From Mycolicibacterium monacense (GTDB taxonomy: Bacteria > Actinomycetota > Actinomycetes > Mycobacteriales > Mycobacteriaceae), in contig NZ_AP022617.1 in assembly GCF_010731575.1 (NCBI RefSeq), positions 3,534,001 through 3,598,000 on the forward strand: 64,000 bases of DNA, written 5' to 3'. Every line of letters starts with the position of its first letter. Within the stretch, counting starts at the first letter, position 1. The translations under genes and the position numbers were made by a program. The notes beneath the pieces are model-generated. The model was not told where the DNA came from. It saw nothing but the letters and a program-made list of their open reading frames with translations, and searched no databases. Below are positions 8,873-17,995 of the stretch, piece by piece.

Positions 8873-10141
8873 ATGGCTGCTGACATCGTGCCGGTTCGGC
8901 TCGGGCTGACCAAAGGCGACCTCTACACACTGTGGGCTCCGCGCTGGCGGGACGCCGGTGACGAATGGGAGGCCTTCCTCGGCAAGGACGAGGACCTCTA
9001 CGCCTTCGAGTCGGTGGCCGATCTGGTGACCTTCGTGCGGACCGACACCGACCACGACCTGACCGATCACCCCGCCTGGGAGAAGTTGACCGAGGCCTCC
9101 GCGCACCGGCTCAAGCCCGCCGAGGACCACGAGTACGACCTCGTCGGGGTGCCGGAGACGGCAGCCGAGAAGGCGAGCGAGACCGTCGTCGGCACCCTGC
9201 ACCGCACGCTCGCGATCGCCGCGTCGATCGGTTCGGTGTGCGATCTGCCCGCGGTGACGAAGTTCTTCAACGGCAACCCGCAGCTGGGTTCGGTGGGCGG
9301 CGGTGTCGAGGCGTTCAAGGGCCGCAGCGGCCGCAAGCGCTGGGCTGAGATCGAAGCGGTGATCGCCCGCAGCTGGGACGGTGTGCTCGACGCGATCGAC
9401 GAGATCGTCACCACTCCCGACGTAGACGCGGCCGCCTCGGAGAAGGCCGCCGCCGAACTCGAAGAGCCGGCACCCGAGGAGGACGAGGACACCGAGGCGG
9501 CGGCCACCGCCGAGGAGACCGAGGACGCCGAACCGACGGCCACCGACTCCGACGAGCTCGAATCCCCGGCCGCCTCAGCGGTTCTCGGCAGCGACGAGGA
9601 CTTCTGGCTCAAGGTCGGCATCGACCCGGTGCGGCTGATGACCCGCTCGGGCACCTTCTACACGCTGCGCTGCTACCTCGGGGACGACCCGGTGTTCCTC
9701 GGCCGCAACGGGCGCATCAGCGTCTTCGGCTCCGAGCGCGCGCTGGCCCGCTACCTGGCCGACGAGCACGACCACGACCTGTCCGATCTGCCGACCTACG
9801 ACGACATCCGCACCGCGGCCACCGACGGTTCACTCGAGGTCGAGGTGATCGACGACAACGTCTACGTGCTCAGCGGTCTGGCCGACGACATCGCCGACGG
9901 CCCCGACACGATCGACCGCGACCAGCTCGACCTGGCGCTCGAACTGCTCCGCGACGTCGGCCACTACGCCGAGGACAACACCGTCGAGAAGACGCTGGAC
10001 CCCGGCACCGCACTCGGCGCGTTCGTCACCCACGCGCTCGACCCGGATGCCGCGGACCGTCCCGAACCGCCCTACGCCCAGGCGGTCGAGCAGTGGGAGG
10101 CGCTGGAGGCGTTCGTCGAGTCCCGCCTGCGCCAGGAGTGA
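8873..10141 (+). CDS. satS: SatS-like SecA2-pathway export chaperone
   Basis: A protein of 422 residues, acidic, with two similar halves: the segment from about residue 4 (VRLGLTKGDLYTLWAP) is echoed near residue 250 (IDPVRLMTRSGTFYTLRCY), each followed by a DLVTF/ALARYLADEHDHDL-type stretch. A low-complexity Glu/Ala/Thr linker joins them. This matches the Rv3311 family. Rv3311 is described as SatS, a cytoplasmic chaperone for proteins exported by SecA2, including the phosphatase SapM; older annotations call it a primosomal protein. Assignment rests on remembered family features and on position next to add/deoA/cdd, as in M. tuberculosis. Start ATG 8873 follows the YbaB-like gene closely. Confidence 0.78.
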   Translation: MAADIVPVRLGLTKGDLYTLWAPRWRDAGDEWEAFLGKDEDLYAFESVADLVTFVRTDTDHDLTDHPAWEKLTEASAHRLKPAEDHEYDLVGVPETAAEKASETVVGTLHRTLAIAASIGSVCDLPAVTKFFNGNPQLGSVGGGVEAFKGRSGRKRWAEIEAVIARSWDGVLDAIDEIVTTPDVDAAASEKAAAELEEPAPEEDEDTEAAATAEETEDAEPTATDSDELESPAASAVLGSDEDFWLKVGIDPVRLMTRSGTFYTLRCYLGDDPVFLGRNGRISVFGSERALARYLADEHDHDLSDLPTYDDIRTAATDGSLEVEVIDDNVYVLSGLADDIADGPDTIDRDQLDLALELLRDVGHYAEDNTVEKTLDPGTALGAFVTHALDPDAADRPEPPYAQAVEQWEALEAFVESRLRQE

Positions 10142-10145
10142 CGCG

Positions 10146-11234
10146 TCACCCGGCAAGCACGGCGTACCGGGGTTTGATCACGTCGTCGATGAGCGCGAGC
10201 CGCTCGTCGAACGGGATGAAGGACGACTTCATCGCGTTGATGGTGAACCGCGCCAGATCGCTCCAGCCGTAGCCGAAGGCCTCGACCAGGCGCAGCATCT
10301 CCTGGCTCATCGTGGTGTCGCTCATCAGCCGGTTGTCGGTGTTGACCGTGACGCGGAACCGGGTGCGGGCCAGCAGGTCGAACGGATGCTCGGCGATACT
10401 GGCCACCGCCCCGGTCTGCACGTTCGAGCTCGGGCACAGCTCGAGCGGGATGCGCTTGTCCCGCAGGATTGCGGCCAGCCGACCCAGTTTCACCTGCCCG
10501 TCCGGCGCCACGGTGATGTCGTCGACGATGCGCACGCCGTGACCCAACCGGTCGGCCCCGCAGAACGCGATGGCCTCGTGGATGGACGGCAGGCCGAAGG
10601 CCTCACCGGCGTGAATCGTGAAGCGCGCGTTGTTGCCCCGCATGTACTCGAACGCGTCGAGGTGGCGGGTGGGCGGGTAGCCGGCCTCCGCGCCCGCGAT
10701 GTCGAAGCCGACGACGCCGCGGTCGCGGAATCGGATGGCCAGTTCGGCGATCTCGCGTGAGCGCGCGGCGTGGCGCATCGCGGTCACCAGGCAGCGGACA
10801 GTGATCGTGCGACCCGCGCTGGCGGCTGCCTTCTCCCCGTCGGCGAAACCGGCCAGCACGGCGTCGACGACCGCGTCCAGGCCCATCCCGCCCTCGATGT
10901 GGAGTTCAGGGGCGAACCGCACCTCGGCGTAGACGACGTTGTCGCCGGCGAGATCCTCGACGCATTCGAACGCCACCCGGTGCAGCGCTTCGGCGGTCTG
11001 CATCACCCCGACGGTGTGGGCGAACGGTTCGAGGTAGCGCACCAGCGACCCGCTGTGGGCGGCGGTGCGGAAGAACGTCGCCAGCTCGTCGACGTCGTCG
11101 GCGGGCAGATCGTCGTAGCCGTACTGTCCGGCCAGTTCGAGGACCGTCGACGGGCGCAGACCGCCGTCGAGGTGATCGTGCAGCAGCGCCTTTGGCGCCT
11201 GGCTGATGTTCTCCAGCGTCAGCGGTGTCGTCAT
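10146..11234 (-). CDS. add: Adenosine deaminase
   Basis: A protein of 362 residues that deaminates adenosine (and deoxyadenosine) to inosine in purine salvage. Visible family motifs are the zinc-binding LLHDHLDGG near the N-terminus, [16 protein letters not shown] and the late VNTDNR with the catalytic acid region. ATG 11234 is preferred over the in-frame GTG at 11240 because GAGGAG lies at a better distance. It is the last gene of the cdd-deoA-add operon, 36 bp after deoA, and converges on satS with only a few bases between the stops. Equivalent to Rv3313c. Confidence 0.95.
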   Translation of the reverse strand: MTTPLTLENISQAPKALLHDHLDGGLRPSTVLELAGQYGYDDLPADDVDELATFFRTAAHSGSLVRYLEPFAHTVGVMQTAEALHRVAFECVEDLAGDNVVYAEVRFAPELHIEGGMGLDAVVDAVLAGFADGEKAAASAGRTITVRCLVTAMRHAARSREIAELAIRFRDRGVVGFDIAGAEAGYPPTRHLDAFEYMRGNNARFTIHAGEAFGLPSIHEAIAFCGADRLGHGVRIVDDITVAPDGQVKLGRLAAILRDKRIPLELCPSSNVQTGAVASIAEHPFDLLARTRFRVTVNTDNRLMSDTTMSQEMLRLVEAFGYGWSDLARFTINAMKSSFIPFDERLALIDDVIKPRYAVLAG

Positions 11235-11270
11235 CGGCACATGCTCCTCACGGTCCCTCTTCGGACCCTC

Positions 11271-12644
11271 TCAGCCTGTCGCGGTGATCCGATCGATGAT
11301 CAGCGGACGTACCGGCGGGGCGCTGTCCCCCACCGTCCAGGCACCCTCGAGTTCGGCGCGGGCCGGCCCGAGCCGGTCGGGGGTGTCGGTGTAGAGGGTG
11401 AACAGCGGCTCGCCCGCACTCACCGGCTCACCGGGACGACGGTGGATGCGGAGGCCGGCGCCGAACTGCACCTGCTCACCGGGCGCCGAGCGGCCCGCTC
11501 CGAGCCGCCACACCGCCAGACCCACCGCCATCGCGTCGATGTCACCCATGGTGCCACCGCGCGGTGCCGTGACGGTGTCGGTGTGGACACCGATGGGCAA
11601 CGCGTCGGCGGCCAATCGGGTGGTGTCGCCGCCCTGGGCCGCGACGAGCGCGCGGAAACAGTCCATGGCGGTACCGTCGCGCAGCGTCTCGGCGGGGTCG
11701 GTCCCGTCGATCCCGGCGGCGTCGAGCATCTCGGCCGCCAGTGCCAGCGTCAGTTCCACCACGTCGTCGGGCCCGCCGCCGGCGAGCACCTCCAGGGATT
11801 CGACGACCTCGACCGCGTTGCCGACGGCGCGGCCCAGCGGCACCGACATGTCGGTCAGCAGGGCGCGCGTCACCAGACCGTGCGCGTGACCCAACTCGAC
11901 CATCGTGCGGGCCAGTTCGCGGGCCTCGGCCTCGGTGGGCAGGAAGGCGCCCGAACCGACCTTCGTGTCGAGCACGAGTGCGCGGGCGCCCTCGGCGATC
12001 TTCTTGCTCATCACCGAGCTGGCGATCAGCGGCAGCGATTCGGTGGTGGCGGTGACGTCGCGCAGCGCGTAGATCTTGCGGTCTGCCGGGGCCAGCTCAC
12101 CCGCGGCGAAGATCGCCGCGCCGATCTCGCTGAGTTGTTGGCGGATCTGGCTTTTGGTCAGTTCGGCGGTGAATCCGGGGATGGCTTCGAGTTTGTCGAG
12201 GGTGCCGCCGGTGTGGCCGAGCCCGCGTCCGGCGGCCTGGGGCACCGCACCGCCGCAGGCCATCACGACCGGCACCAGCGGGATGGTGATCTTGTCGCCG
12301 ACCCCACCGGTGGAGTGTTTGTCGACCAGCGCCAGCGGACGGCCGCCGCGTCGCAGATCGGTGAAGTCGAACCGCTGCCCCGAGGCCACCATCGCCGCGG
12401 TCCAGCGCGCGATCTCGGGGCCGGTCATCCCGCGCAGGAAGATCGCCATCAGCAGGGCCGACATCTGCTCGTCGGCCACCTGCCCGCGGGTGTACGCGTC
12501 GATCACCCAGTCGATCGCCTCGTCGGGGAGGACGCCGCCGTCGCGTTTGACCCGGATGACGGTCGGAGCATCGAGATGCGACATGGGCCGGGGAGCATCG
12601 AGATGCGACATGGGCCGGGGCGCATCGAAAGTGAAGTCCGTCAC
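11271..12644 (-). CDS. deoA: Thymidine phosphorylase
   Basis: A protein of 457 residues that cleaves thymidine with phosphate to thymine and 2-deoxyribose-1-phosphate. Typical features are VIRVKRDGG and DEQMSALLMAIFLRGMT at the N-terminus, VDKHSTGGVGDK (the phosphate/nucleoside site), SLPLIASSVMSKK and TKVGSGAF. The GTG start at 12644 overlaps the cdd stop as GTGA. The N-terminus is odd: after VTDFTFDAP a nine-residue unit RPMSHLDAP occurs twice in tandem before the normal TVIRVK, adding 18 residues. Each unit contains an in-frame ATG (12611, 12584) that could serve as an internal start. Equivalent to Rv3314c. Confidence 0.94.
   Translation of the reverse strand: MTDFTFDAPRPMSHLDAPRPMSHLDAPTVIRVKRDGGVLPDEAIDWVIDAYTRGQVADEQMSALLMAIFLRGMTGPEIARWTAAMVASGQRFDFTDLRRGGRPLALVDKHSTGGVGDKITIPLVPVVMACGGAVPQAAGRGLGHTGGTLDKLEAIPGFTAELTKSQIRQQLSEIGAAIFAAGELAPADRKIYALRDVTATTESLPLIASSVMSKKIAEGARALVLDTKVGSGAFLPTEAEARELARTMVELGHAHGLVTRALLTDMSVPLGRAVGNAVEVVESLEVLAGGGPDDVVELTLALAAEMLDAAGIDGTDPAETLRDGTAMDCFRALVAAQGGDTTRLAADALPIGVHTDTVTAPRGGTMGDIDAMAVGLAVWRLGAGRSAPGEQVQFGAGLRIHRRPGEPVSAGEPLFTLYTDTPDRLGPARAELEGAWTVGDSAPPVRPLIIDRITATG
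12564..12617 (-). repeat. 27-bp in-frame tandem duplication in the deoA 5' end
   Basis: Two adjacent 27-bp units (12591-12617 and 12564-12590) differ by about one base and each encode RPMSHLDAP. The preceding FDAP resembles the end of a further unit. Because the length is a multiple of three the frame is kept. Such a short, nearly perfect tandem unit suggests recent slippage duplication. Confidence 0.9.
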
Positions 12645-13057
12645 GGCTTCTCCCCCGCCGCCCGCCGCGCCAGATCGTCGGGTCCGAACGCGTCGGGCAG
12701 GAGTTCCCCGAGCGGTCGCGGACCGTGCGGATGGTCGATCAGCAGATCGGGACCGCCGTGTTCGAGCAGCACCTGACGGCACCGGCCGCAGGGCATCAGA
12801 ACCTCGGAGTCGGGCCCCACGCACGACAGTGCGACCAGGCGTCCGCCGCCGCCGGAATGCAGGGCGCAGACCACACTGCACTCGGCACAGAGACCCAGGC
12901 CATATGAGACATTCTCCACATTGCATCCGGTCACTATTCGGTCATCGTCGACGAGCGCCGCCGCGCCCACCGGAAACCCCGAGTAGGGCGCATAGGCCAG
13001 CGAAGATGCCTCAATTGCCTTGCGCCGCAACACTTCCCACTTGATTTCGGGAGACAT
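12641..13057 (-). CDS. cdd: Cytidine deaminase
   Basis: A protein of 138 residues of the small homotetrameric type, converting cytidine and deoxycytidine to uridine forms. The zinc site is plain: GLCAECSVV (Cys-Ala-Glu) and PCGRCRQVL. The N-terminal YAPYSGFPVGAA and GCNVENVSYGLG are the substrate-binding segments of the family. Start ATG 13057 is preceded by a GAAAGAG ribosome site. First gene of the cdd-deoA-add operon; it diverges from sdhC across 230 bp. Equivalent to Rv3315c. Confidence 0.95.
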   Translation of the reverse strand: MSPEIKWEVLRRKAIEASSLAYAPYSGFPVGAAALVDDDRIVTGCNVENVSYGLGLCAECSVVCALHSGGGGRLVALSCVGPDSEVLMPCGRCRQVLLEHGGPDLLIDHPHGPRPLGELLPDAFGPDDLARRAAGEKP

Positions 13058-13215
13058 TTGCGCTCTTTCACCCCGCCTCTGAATGGATTCCGAAGACCGC
13101 CCCGGATGACCCCGCGCGACAGATAGGCGACCCTAACTTCTGCCCTCTGAGCGGGGCTTACGGCAACACGCTAGTTCGTTCGGCAGTACAAAGGGGATTA
13201 GAGTCGCCCCGAGGT

Positions 13216-13260
13216 TTGGGGCAGTGGTTCAGGCCAGCAGAGGTTCTCTACCCGCCCCAA
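13216..13260 (+). promoter_or_regulatory. Stem-loop in the sdhC 5' leader
   Basis: TTGGGGC (13216-13222) pairs perfectly with GCCCCAA (13254-13260), closing a 31-nt loop, 27 bp before the sdhC start. A TANNNT hexamer (TAGAGT, 13199-13204) just upstream could be the -10 element, which would put the stem in the leader RNA. Function unknown. Confidence 0.3.
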
Positions 13261-13287
13261 GCGTCCACCGATGGCGTTGGAGGACTA

Positions 13288-13716
13288 ATGAGTACTGCGA
13301 CAACAGCGGATACCGACGTTCCGTCGCCGCGAGACAAACCATCCCGCCGCCGCACCCTCTACCGCGGTGACCCCGGGATGTGGTCGTGGGTGCTGCACCG
13401 CATCTCCGGTGCGGCGATCTTCTTCTTCCTGTTCGTCCACGTCGTCGACACGGCGTTGGTGCGGGTCAGTCCCGAGGCCTACAACGCCGTCATCGAGACC
13501 TACAAGACCCCGATCATCGGGCTGATGGAGATCGGCCTGGTCGGCGCGGTGCTCTACCACGCACTCAACGGCATCCGCGTCATCCTGATCGACTTCTGGT
13601 CCAAGGGCGCGCGCTACCAGCGGCAGATGCTGTGGGTCGTGGCGGGCGTGTTCATCACAGTCATGATCGCGTCGCTCGGCGTGATCGGCATGCACATGGC
13701 GGAGCGATTCCTATGA
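13288..13716 (+). CDS. sdhC: Succinate dehydrogenase cytochrome b subunit
   Basis: A protein of 142 residues, the first membrane anchor of complex II. Three membrane helices are visible (about 36-57, 74-95 and 114-134). HRISGAAIFFFLFVHVVD holds the Arg/Ser quinone-site signature and the probable haem ligand His. Start ATG 13288 has an ideal GGAGGA site; a longer open frame from 13216 lacks one. It leads the sdhCDAB operon and overlaps sdhD as ATGA. Equivalent to Rv3316. Confidence 0.94.
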   Translation: MSTATTADTDVPSPRDKPSRRRTLYRGDPGMWSWVLHRISGAAIFFFLFVHVVDTALVRVSPEAYNAVIETYKTPIIGLMEIGLVGAVLYHALNGIRVILIDFWSKGARYQRQMLWVVAGVFITVMIASLGVIGMHMAERFL

Positions 13717-14192
13717 GTCCGGCGGAGAACCCCTACGACCACGTCACCGACCGCGGCGGACCCGCGCCGGTGCTGCAGCGCAGCCACGACCGGCCGCCGA
13801 GCCTGGACAACCCGCGCGCACCCAAGCGTGCCGGCGGCATGCCGAACTTCGAGAAGTACGCATGGCTGTTCATGCGCTTCTCCGGGATGGCGCTGGTGTT
13901 CCTGGCGCTGGGCCACCTGTTCATCATGCTGATGTGGGACAACGGCGTGTACCGCATCGACTTCAACTACGTCGCGCAGCGGTGGTCCTCGCCGTTCTGG
14001 CAGACCTGGGACCTGCTGCTGCTGTGGCTGGCCCAGCTGCACGGCGGCAACGGCCTGCGCGTGATCATCTCGGACTACGCCCGCAAGGACTCCACGCGGT
14101 TCTGGCTGAACTCGCTGCTGGCGCTGTCGATGATCTTCATCCTCGTTCTCGGCACCTACGTGCTGTTGACGTTCGACGCGAACATCTCGTAA
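13713..14192 (+). CDS. sdhD: Succinate dehydrogenase membrane anchor subunit
   Basis: A protein of 159 residues. A hydrophilic N-terminus of about 45 residues precedes three membrane helices (WLFMRFSGMALVFLALGHLF, then a segment around 95-115, then LALSMIFILVLGTYVLL). The His in LALGHLF is a likely haem b ligand, and DLLLLWLAQLHGGNGLR carries conserved polar residues of the anchor. Translation is probably coupled to sdhC through the ATGA overlap. Equivalent to Rv3317. Confidence 0.93.
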   Translation: MSPAENPYDHVTDRGGPAPVLQRSHDRPPSLDNPRAPKRAGGMPNFEKYAWLFMRFSGMALVFLALGHLFIMLMWDNGVYRIDFNYVAQRWSSPFWQTWDLLLLWLAQLHGGNGLRVIISDYARKDSTRFWLNSLLALSMIFILVLGTYVLLTFDANIS

Positions 14193-14205
14193 GGACTCGG
14201 CTCAC

Positions 14206-15960
14206 ATGTTGATTGAACATCGCTACGACGTCGTCATCGTCGGGGCCGGCGGCGCGGGTATGCGCGCCGCGGTCGAGGCAGGTCCGCGCGCCCGCACCGC
14301 GGTGCTGACCAAGCTGTACCCGACCCGCAGCCACACCGGCGCCGCCCAGGGCGGCATGTGCGCCGCGCTGGCCAACGTCGAAGAGGACAACTGGGAGTGG
14401 CACACCTTCGACACCGTCAAGGGCGGCGACTACCTCGCCGACCAGGACGCCGTCGAGATCATGTGCAAGGAAGCCATCGACGCGGTGCTCGACCTCGAGA
14501 AGATGGGGATGCCGTTCAACCGCACCCCTGAGGGCCGCATCGACCAGCGCCGGTTCGGCGGGCACACCCGTGACCACGGAAAGGCCCCGGTGCGCCGGGC
14601 GTGTTACGCCGCCGACCGCACCGGCCACATGATCCTGCAGACGCTGTACCAAAACTGCGTCAAACACGACGTCGAGTTCTTCAACGAGTTCTACGCCCTC
14701 GACATCACGCTGACCGAGACCCCCGGCGGCCCGGTGGCCACCGGCGTGATCGCCTACGAGTTGGCGACCGGCGACATCCACGTCTTCCACGCCAAGGCGA
14801 TCGTGTTCGCCACCGGCGGTTCGGGCCGGATGTACAAGACGACGTCCAACGCGCACACGCTGACCGGTGACGGGCTGGGCATCGTCTTCCGCAAGGGTCT
14901 GCCGCTGGAGGACATGGAGTTCCACCAGTTCCACCCGACGGGTCTGGCCGGCCTCGGCATCCTCATCTCCGAGGCCGTGCGCGGTGAGGGCGGTCGCCTG
15001 CTCAACGGCGACGGCGAGCGGTTCATGGAGCGCTACGCGCCGACCATCGTCGACCTCGCCCCGCGTGACATCGTCGCCCGCTCGATGGTCCTCGAGGTGC
15101 TCGAGGGCCGCGGCGCCGGACCGAACAAGGACTACGTCTACATCGACGTGCGCCACCTCGGCGAGGACGTCCTCGAGGCGAAGCTGCCCGACATCACCGA
15201 GTTCGCCCGCACCTACCTGGGTGTCGACCCGGTCAAGGAACTGGTACCGGTCTACCCGACATGCCACTACGTCATGGGTGGCATCCCGACCACGGTGCAC
15301 GGTCAGGTGCTGCGCGACAACACCACGATCGTGCCGGGTCTCTACGCCGCCGGCGAGTGCGCCTGCGTGTCGGTGCACGGCGCCAACCGGCTGGGCACCA
15401 ACTCGCTGCTCGACATCAACGTGTTCGGCCGCCGGGCCGGGATCGCCGCCGCGAACTACGCGTTGGGCCACGACTTCGTCGACCTGCCGGAGCGGCCCGC
15501 CGAGATGGTGGTCAACTGGGTCGGCGACATCCTCTCCGAGCACGGCAACGAGCGCGTCGCCGACATCCGCGGTGCGCTGCAGCAGTCGATGGACAACAAC
15601 GCCGCGGTGTTCCGCACCGAGGAGACCCTCAAGCAGGCGCTGACCGACATCCACACGCTCAAGGAGCGCTACTCGCGAATCACGGTGCAGGACAAGGGCA
15701 AACGCTACAACAGCGACCTGCTCGAGGCGATCGAACTCGGCTTCCTGCTCGAACTGGCCGAGGTCACCGTCGTCGGTGCACTCAACCGCAAGGAGTCCCG
15801 CGGCGGCCACGCGCGCGAGGACTACCCGAACCGCGACGACACCAACTACATGCGCCACACCATGGCCTACAAGGAGGGCACCGACCTGCTCTCCGACGTG
15901 CGCCTGGACTACAAGCCCGTGGTGCAGACCCGCTACGAGCCGATGGAGCGGAAGTACTGA
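14206..15960 (+). CDS. sdhA: Succinate dehydrogenase flavoprotein subunit
   Basis: A protein of 584 residues that oxidises succinate to fumarate with covalently bound FAD. The dinucleotide motif VVIVGAGGAGMRAA starts at residue 9. His43 in RSHTGAAQGG is the expected FAD attachment site, QFHPTGLAG and RGEGGRLLN are active-site segments, and HGANRLGTNSLLD near the C-terminus is the FAD/dicarboxylate signature. Starts 13 bp after sdhD and shares a TGATG junction with sdhB. Equivalent to Rv3318. Confidence 0.97.
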   Translation: MLIEHRYDVVIVGAGGAGMRAAVEAGPRARTAVLTKLYPTRSHTGAAQGGMCAALANVEEDNWEWHTFDTVKGGDYLADQDAVEIMCKEAIDAVLDLEKMGMPFNRTPEGRIDQRRFGGHTRDHGKAPVRRACYAADRTGHMILQTLYQNCVKHDVEFFNEFYALDITLTETPGGPVATGVIAYELATGDIHVFHAKAIVFATGGSGRMYKTTSNAHTLTGDGLGIVFRKGLPLEDMEFHQFHPTGLAGLGILISEAVRGEGGRLLNGDGERFMERYAPTIVDLAPRDIVARSMVLEVLEGRGAGPNKDYVYIDVRHLGEDVLEAKLPDITEFARTYLGVDPVKELVPVYPTCHYVMGGIPTTVHGQVLRDNTTIVPGLYAAGECACVSVHGANRLGTNSLLDINVFGRRAGIAAANYALGHDFVDLPERPAEMVVNWVGDILSEHGNERVADIRGALQQSMDNNAAVFRTEETLKQALTDIHTLKERYSRITVQDKGKRYNSDLLEAIELGFLLELAEVTVVGALNRKESRGGHAREDYPNRDDTNYMRHTMAYKEGTDLLSDVRLDYKPVVQTRYEPMERKY

Positions 15961-16736
15961 TGAGCGCACCTGCAATCGAGAAGAACGAAGCGACCACACC
16001 GCCGGTGCCCGAGGGCGCGGTCATGGTGACGCTCAAGATCGCCCGGTTCAACCCGGAGGCACCTGACGACGCCGGCTTCCAGAGCTTCCGCGTCCCGTGC
16101 CTGCCCACCGACCGGCTGCTCAACCTGCTGCACTACGTGAAGTGGTACCTCGACGGCACGCTGACGTTCCGCCGGTCCTGCGCGCACGGCGTGTGCGGCT
16201 CGGATGCGATGCGCATCAACGGGGTCAACCGGCTGGCGTGCAAGGTGCTGATGCGCGACATGCTGCCGAAGAACCCGAAGAAGCAGCTCACCATCACCAT
16301 CGAGCCGATCCGCGGCCTGCCCGTGGAGAAGGACCTCGTGGTCGACATGGAGCCGTTCTTCGACGCCTACCGCGCGGTCAAGCCGTACCTGATGACCAGC
16401 GGTAACCAGCCGACCAAGGAACGCATCCAGAGCCAGGTCGACCGGGCCAGGTACGACGACACCACCAAGTGCATCCTGTGCGCGGCGTGCACCACCAGCT
16501 GCCCGATCTACTGGACCGAGGGCAGCTATGTGGGCCCGGCGGCGATCGTCAACGCCCACCGGTTCATCTTCGACAGCCGCGACGAGGGTGCGGCCGAGCG
16601 TCTCGACATCCTCAACGACGCCGACGGTGTGTGGCGCTGCCGCACGACGTTCAACTGCACCGAGGCCTGCCCGCGCGGCATCCAGATCACCCAGGCGATC
16701 CAGGAGGTCAAGCGCGCGCTGATGTTCGCGCGCTGA
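15960..16736 (+). CDS. sdhB: Succinate dehydrogenase iron-sulfur subunit
   Basis: A protein of 258 residues that passes electrons from SdhA to the quinone site. The 2Fe-2S site is C74, C79, D82, C94 (CAHGVCGSD then LAC), with Asp as third ligand as in several bacterial enzymes. The C-terminal domain has CILCAACTTSCP and CRTTFNCTEACPRGI for the 4Fe-4S and 3Fe-4S clusters. The ATG at 15960 overlaps the last base of the sdhA stop. A long palindrome follows the stop and may end the operon. Equivalent to Rv3319. Confidence 0.96.
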   Translation: MSAPAIEKNEATTPPVPEGAVMVTLKIARFNPEAPDDAGFQSFRVPCLPTDRLLNLLHYVKWYLDGTLTFRRSCAHGVCGSDAMRINGVNRLACKVLMRDMLPKNPKKQLTITIEPIRGLPVEKDLVVDMEPFFDAYRAVKPYLMTSGNQPTKERIQSQVDRARYDDTTKCILCAACTTSCPIYWTEGSYVGPAAIVNAHRFIFDSRDEGAAERLDILNDADGVWRCRTTFNCTEACPRGIQITQAIQEVKRALMFAR

Positions 16737-16747
16737 CCACGGCTCCC

Positions 16748-16805
16748 CCGAGACTGCGGGGAGATCGCGGAAATCGACAGATTCGCGATCTCCCCGCAGT
16801 TTCGG
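16748..16805. repeat. Interspersed palindromic element, copy 1
   Basis: Arms of 22 bp (16748-16769 and 16784-16805) pair with one mismatch and contain a perfect 17-bp core, ACTGCGGGGAGATCGCG, around a 14-nt loop. It sits between the convergent stops of sdhB and the AI-2E permease, so it may act as a two-way terminator; no T-tract is seen. The outer arm CCGAGACTGC is shared with copies 2 and 3. Confidence 0.75.
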
Positions 16806-16817
16806 CGTTGTGGGGGG

Positions 16818-17948
16818 TCACGCCGACTCCTCGGCCTCCTCGGATTCCTGCTCGGACGCCGGCGTCTCGCCGGACCGCGCGCTGACCTGCTCGTCGTAGT
16901 AGCGGATGATCACCGCCGCCGCAGCCGCCACCGGGACGGCCAGGAACGCGCCGATGACGCCGAAGGTCGAGGCGCCGAGGGTGACGGCCAGCAGGACGAT
17001 CACCGCGTGCAGCTTCATCGACTTCGACTGCAGCCACGGCTGCAGGACGTTGCCCTCCAACTGCTGGACCGCGAGGATGATCCCCAGCACGATCAGCGCG
17101 TCCACCGGACCGTTCGACACCAGCGCGATCAGCACGGCCAGCCCACCGGCGACGAACGCGCCGACGATCGGCACGAACCCGCCGATGAAGGTGATGATCG
17201 CGAGGGCATACGCCAACGGCACGCCGAGGATCACCAGGCCGGCCCCGATGAGCACCGCGTCGACCAGGCTGACCAGCGCCTGCGTGCGGATGAAACCGCC
17301 CAGGGTCGACCAGACCCGCTCGAGAACCTCGGCGACGTGCGGCGCGGCCGGATTGCCGACCGTACGGCGCAACCACGGGATGAACCGCGGTCCATCCTTG
17401 AGCAGGAAGAACGTGACGACGATCGCGGTGAACGCGGTGACCAGCGCGGACGTCGCGGCGCCCACGCCGGTGAACACCCCGGACGCAATCTGTGCGCTAC
17501 TCGAGTTCAACCGATCGGTGATCGCGGTGACCGCCGAGTCCAGCTGCGCCTCACTGATGTCCAGCGGTGGGCCGCCCAGCCAGTCGCGCACCTGGACGAC
17601 ACCCGCCGTCGCCTGCTGCGCCAGTTCGGTGGACTGCTCGACGATCGCCGGCGCCACCGCGGCGACCAGACCACTCAACAGGCCGAGAGCGACGAGCAGT
17701 ATCAGCAGCACCGCCGCGGCCGGGGGCACACCCTTGCCTCGCAGCCAACGCACCGGCGGCCAGAGCACCGTGCAGACGATCAGCGCCAGCACCACCGGCA
17801 GCAGGATCACCCACGCCTTGCCCACCACCCACGCCAGCACCCACAACGCGGCGGCGACCGCGATGAACTGCACCGCCACCACCGCACTCGATCGGAGATG
17901 GGCACCGTAGACCGCCCCGCGGTTGGGCAGCGTCGTCTGCTCTTGCAC
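16818..17948 (-). CDS. AI-2E family (PerM-type) permease
   Basis: A protein of 376 residues, integral membrane. It has the AI-2E/UPF0118 layout: a cluster of helices at the N-terminus, a soluble stretch in the middle (about 115-175), then FLLKDGPRFIPWL and the conserved GFIRTQALVSLVDAVLIGAGL, followed by PIVGAFVAGGLAVLIAL and QQLEGNVLQPWLQSKSMKLH. The C-terminus is acidic. Members export diverse small molecules; no substrate can be assigned here. GTG 17948 is the start, with a purine-rich stretch immediately upstream. Confidence 0.88.
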   Translation of the reverse strand: MQEQTTLPNRGAVYGAHLRSSAVVAVQFIAVAAALWVLAWVVGKAWVILLPVVLALIVCTVLWPPVRWLRGKGVPPAAAVLLILLVALGLLSGLVAAVAPAIVEQSTELAQQATAGVVQVRDWLGGPPLDISEAQLDSAVTAITDRLNSSSAQIASGVFTGVGAATSALVTAFTAIVVTFFLLKDGPRFIPWLRRTVGNPAAPHVAEVLERVWSTLGGFIRTQALVSLVDAVLIGAGLVILGVPLAYALAIITFIGGFVPIVGAFVAGGLAVLIALVSNGPVDALIVLGIILAVQQLEGNVLQPWLQSKSMKLHAVIVLLAVTLGASTFGVIGAFLAVPVAAAAAVIIRYYDEQVSARSGETPASEQESEEAEESA

Positions 17949-17995
17949 CCCCCTTCATTACCCGCCGACGGCCGGGCACTCAACCCTTGTGCGCG

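Noticed and set aside
10770..12776. 668-codon plus-strand open frame over deoA and add
   Set aside because: Antisense shadow of two certain enzymes.
13120..13140. Possible IdeR iron box between cdd and sdhC (TTAGGGTCGCCTA on the minus strand)
   Set aside because: Matches the 19-bp consensus at only about 11 positions and lacks the second half-site.
14137..15999. 620-codon open frame antisense to sdhA
   Set aside because: A product of high third-position GC; sdhA on the other strand has every family motif and the operon structure.
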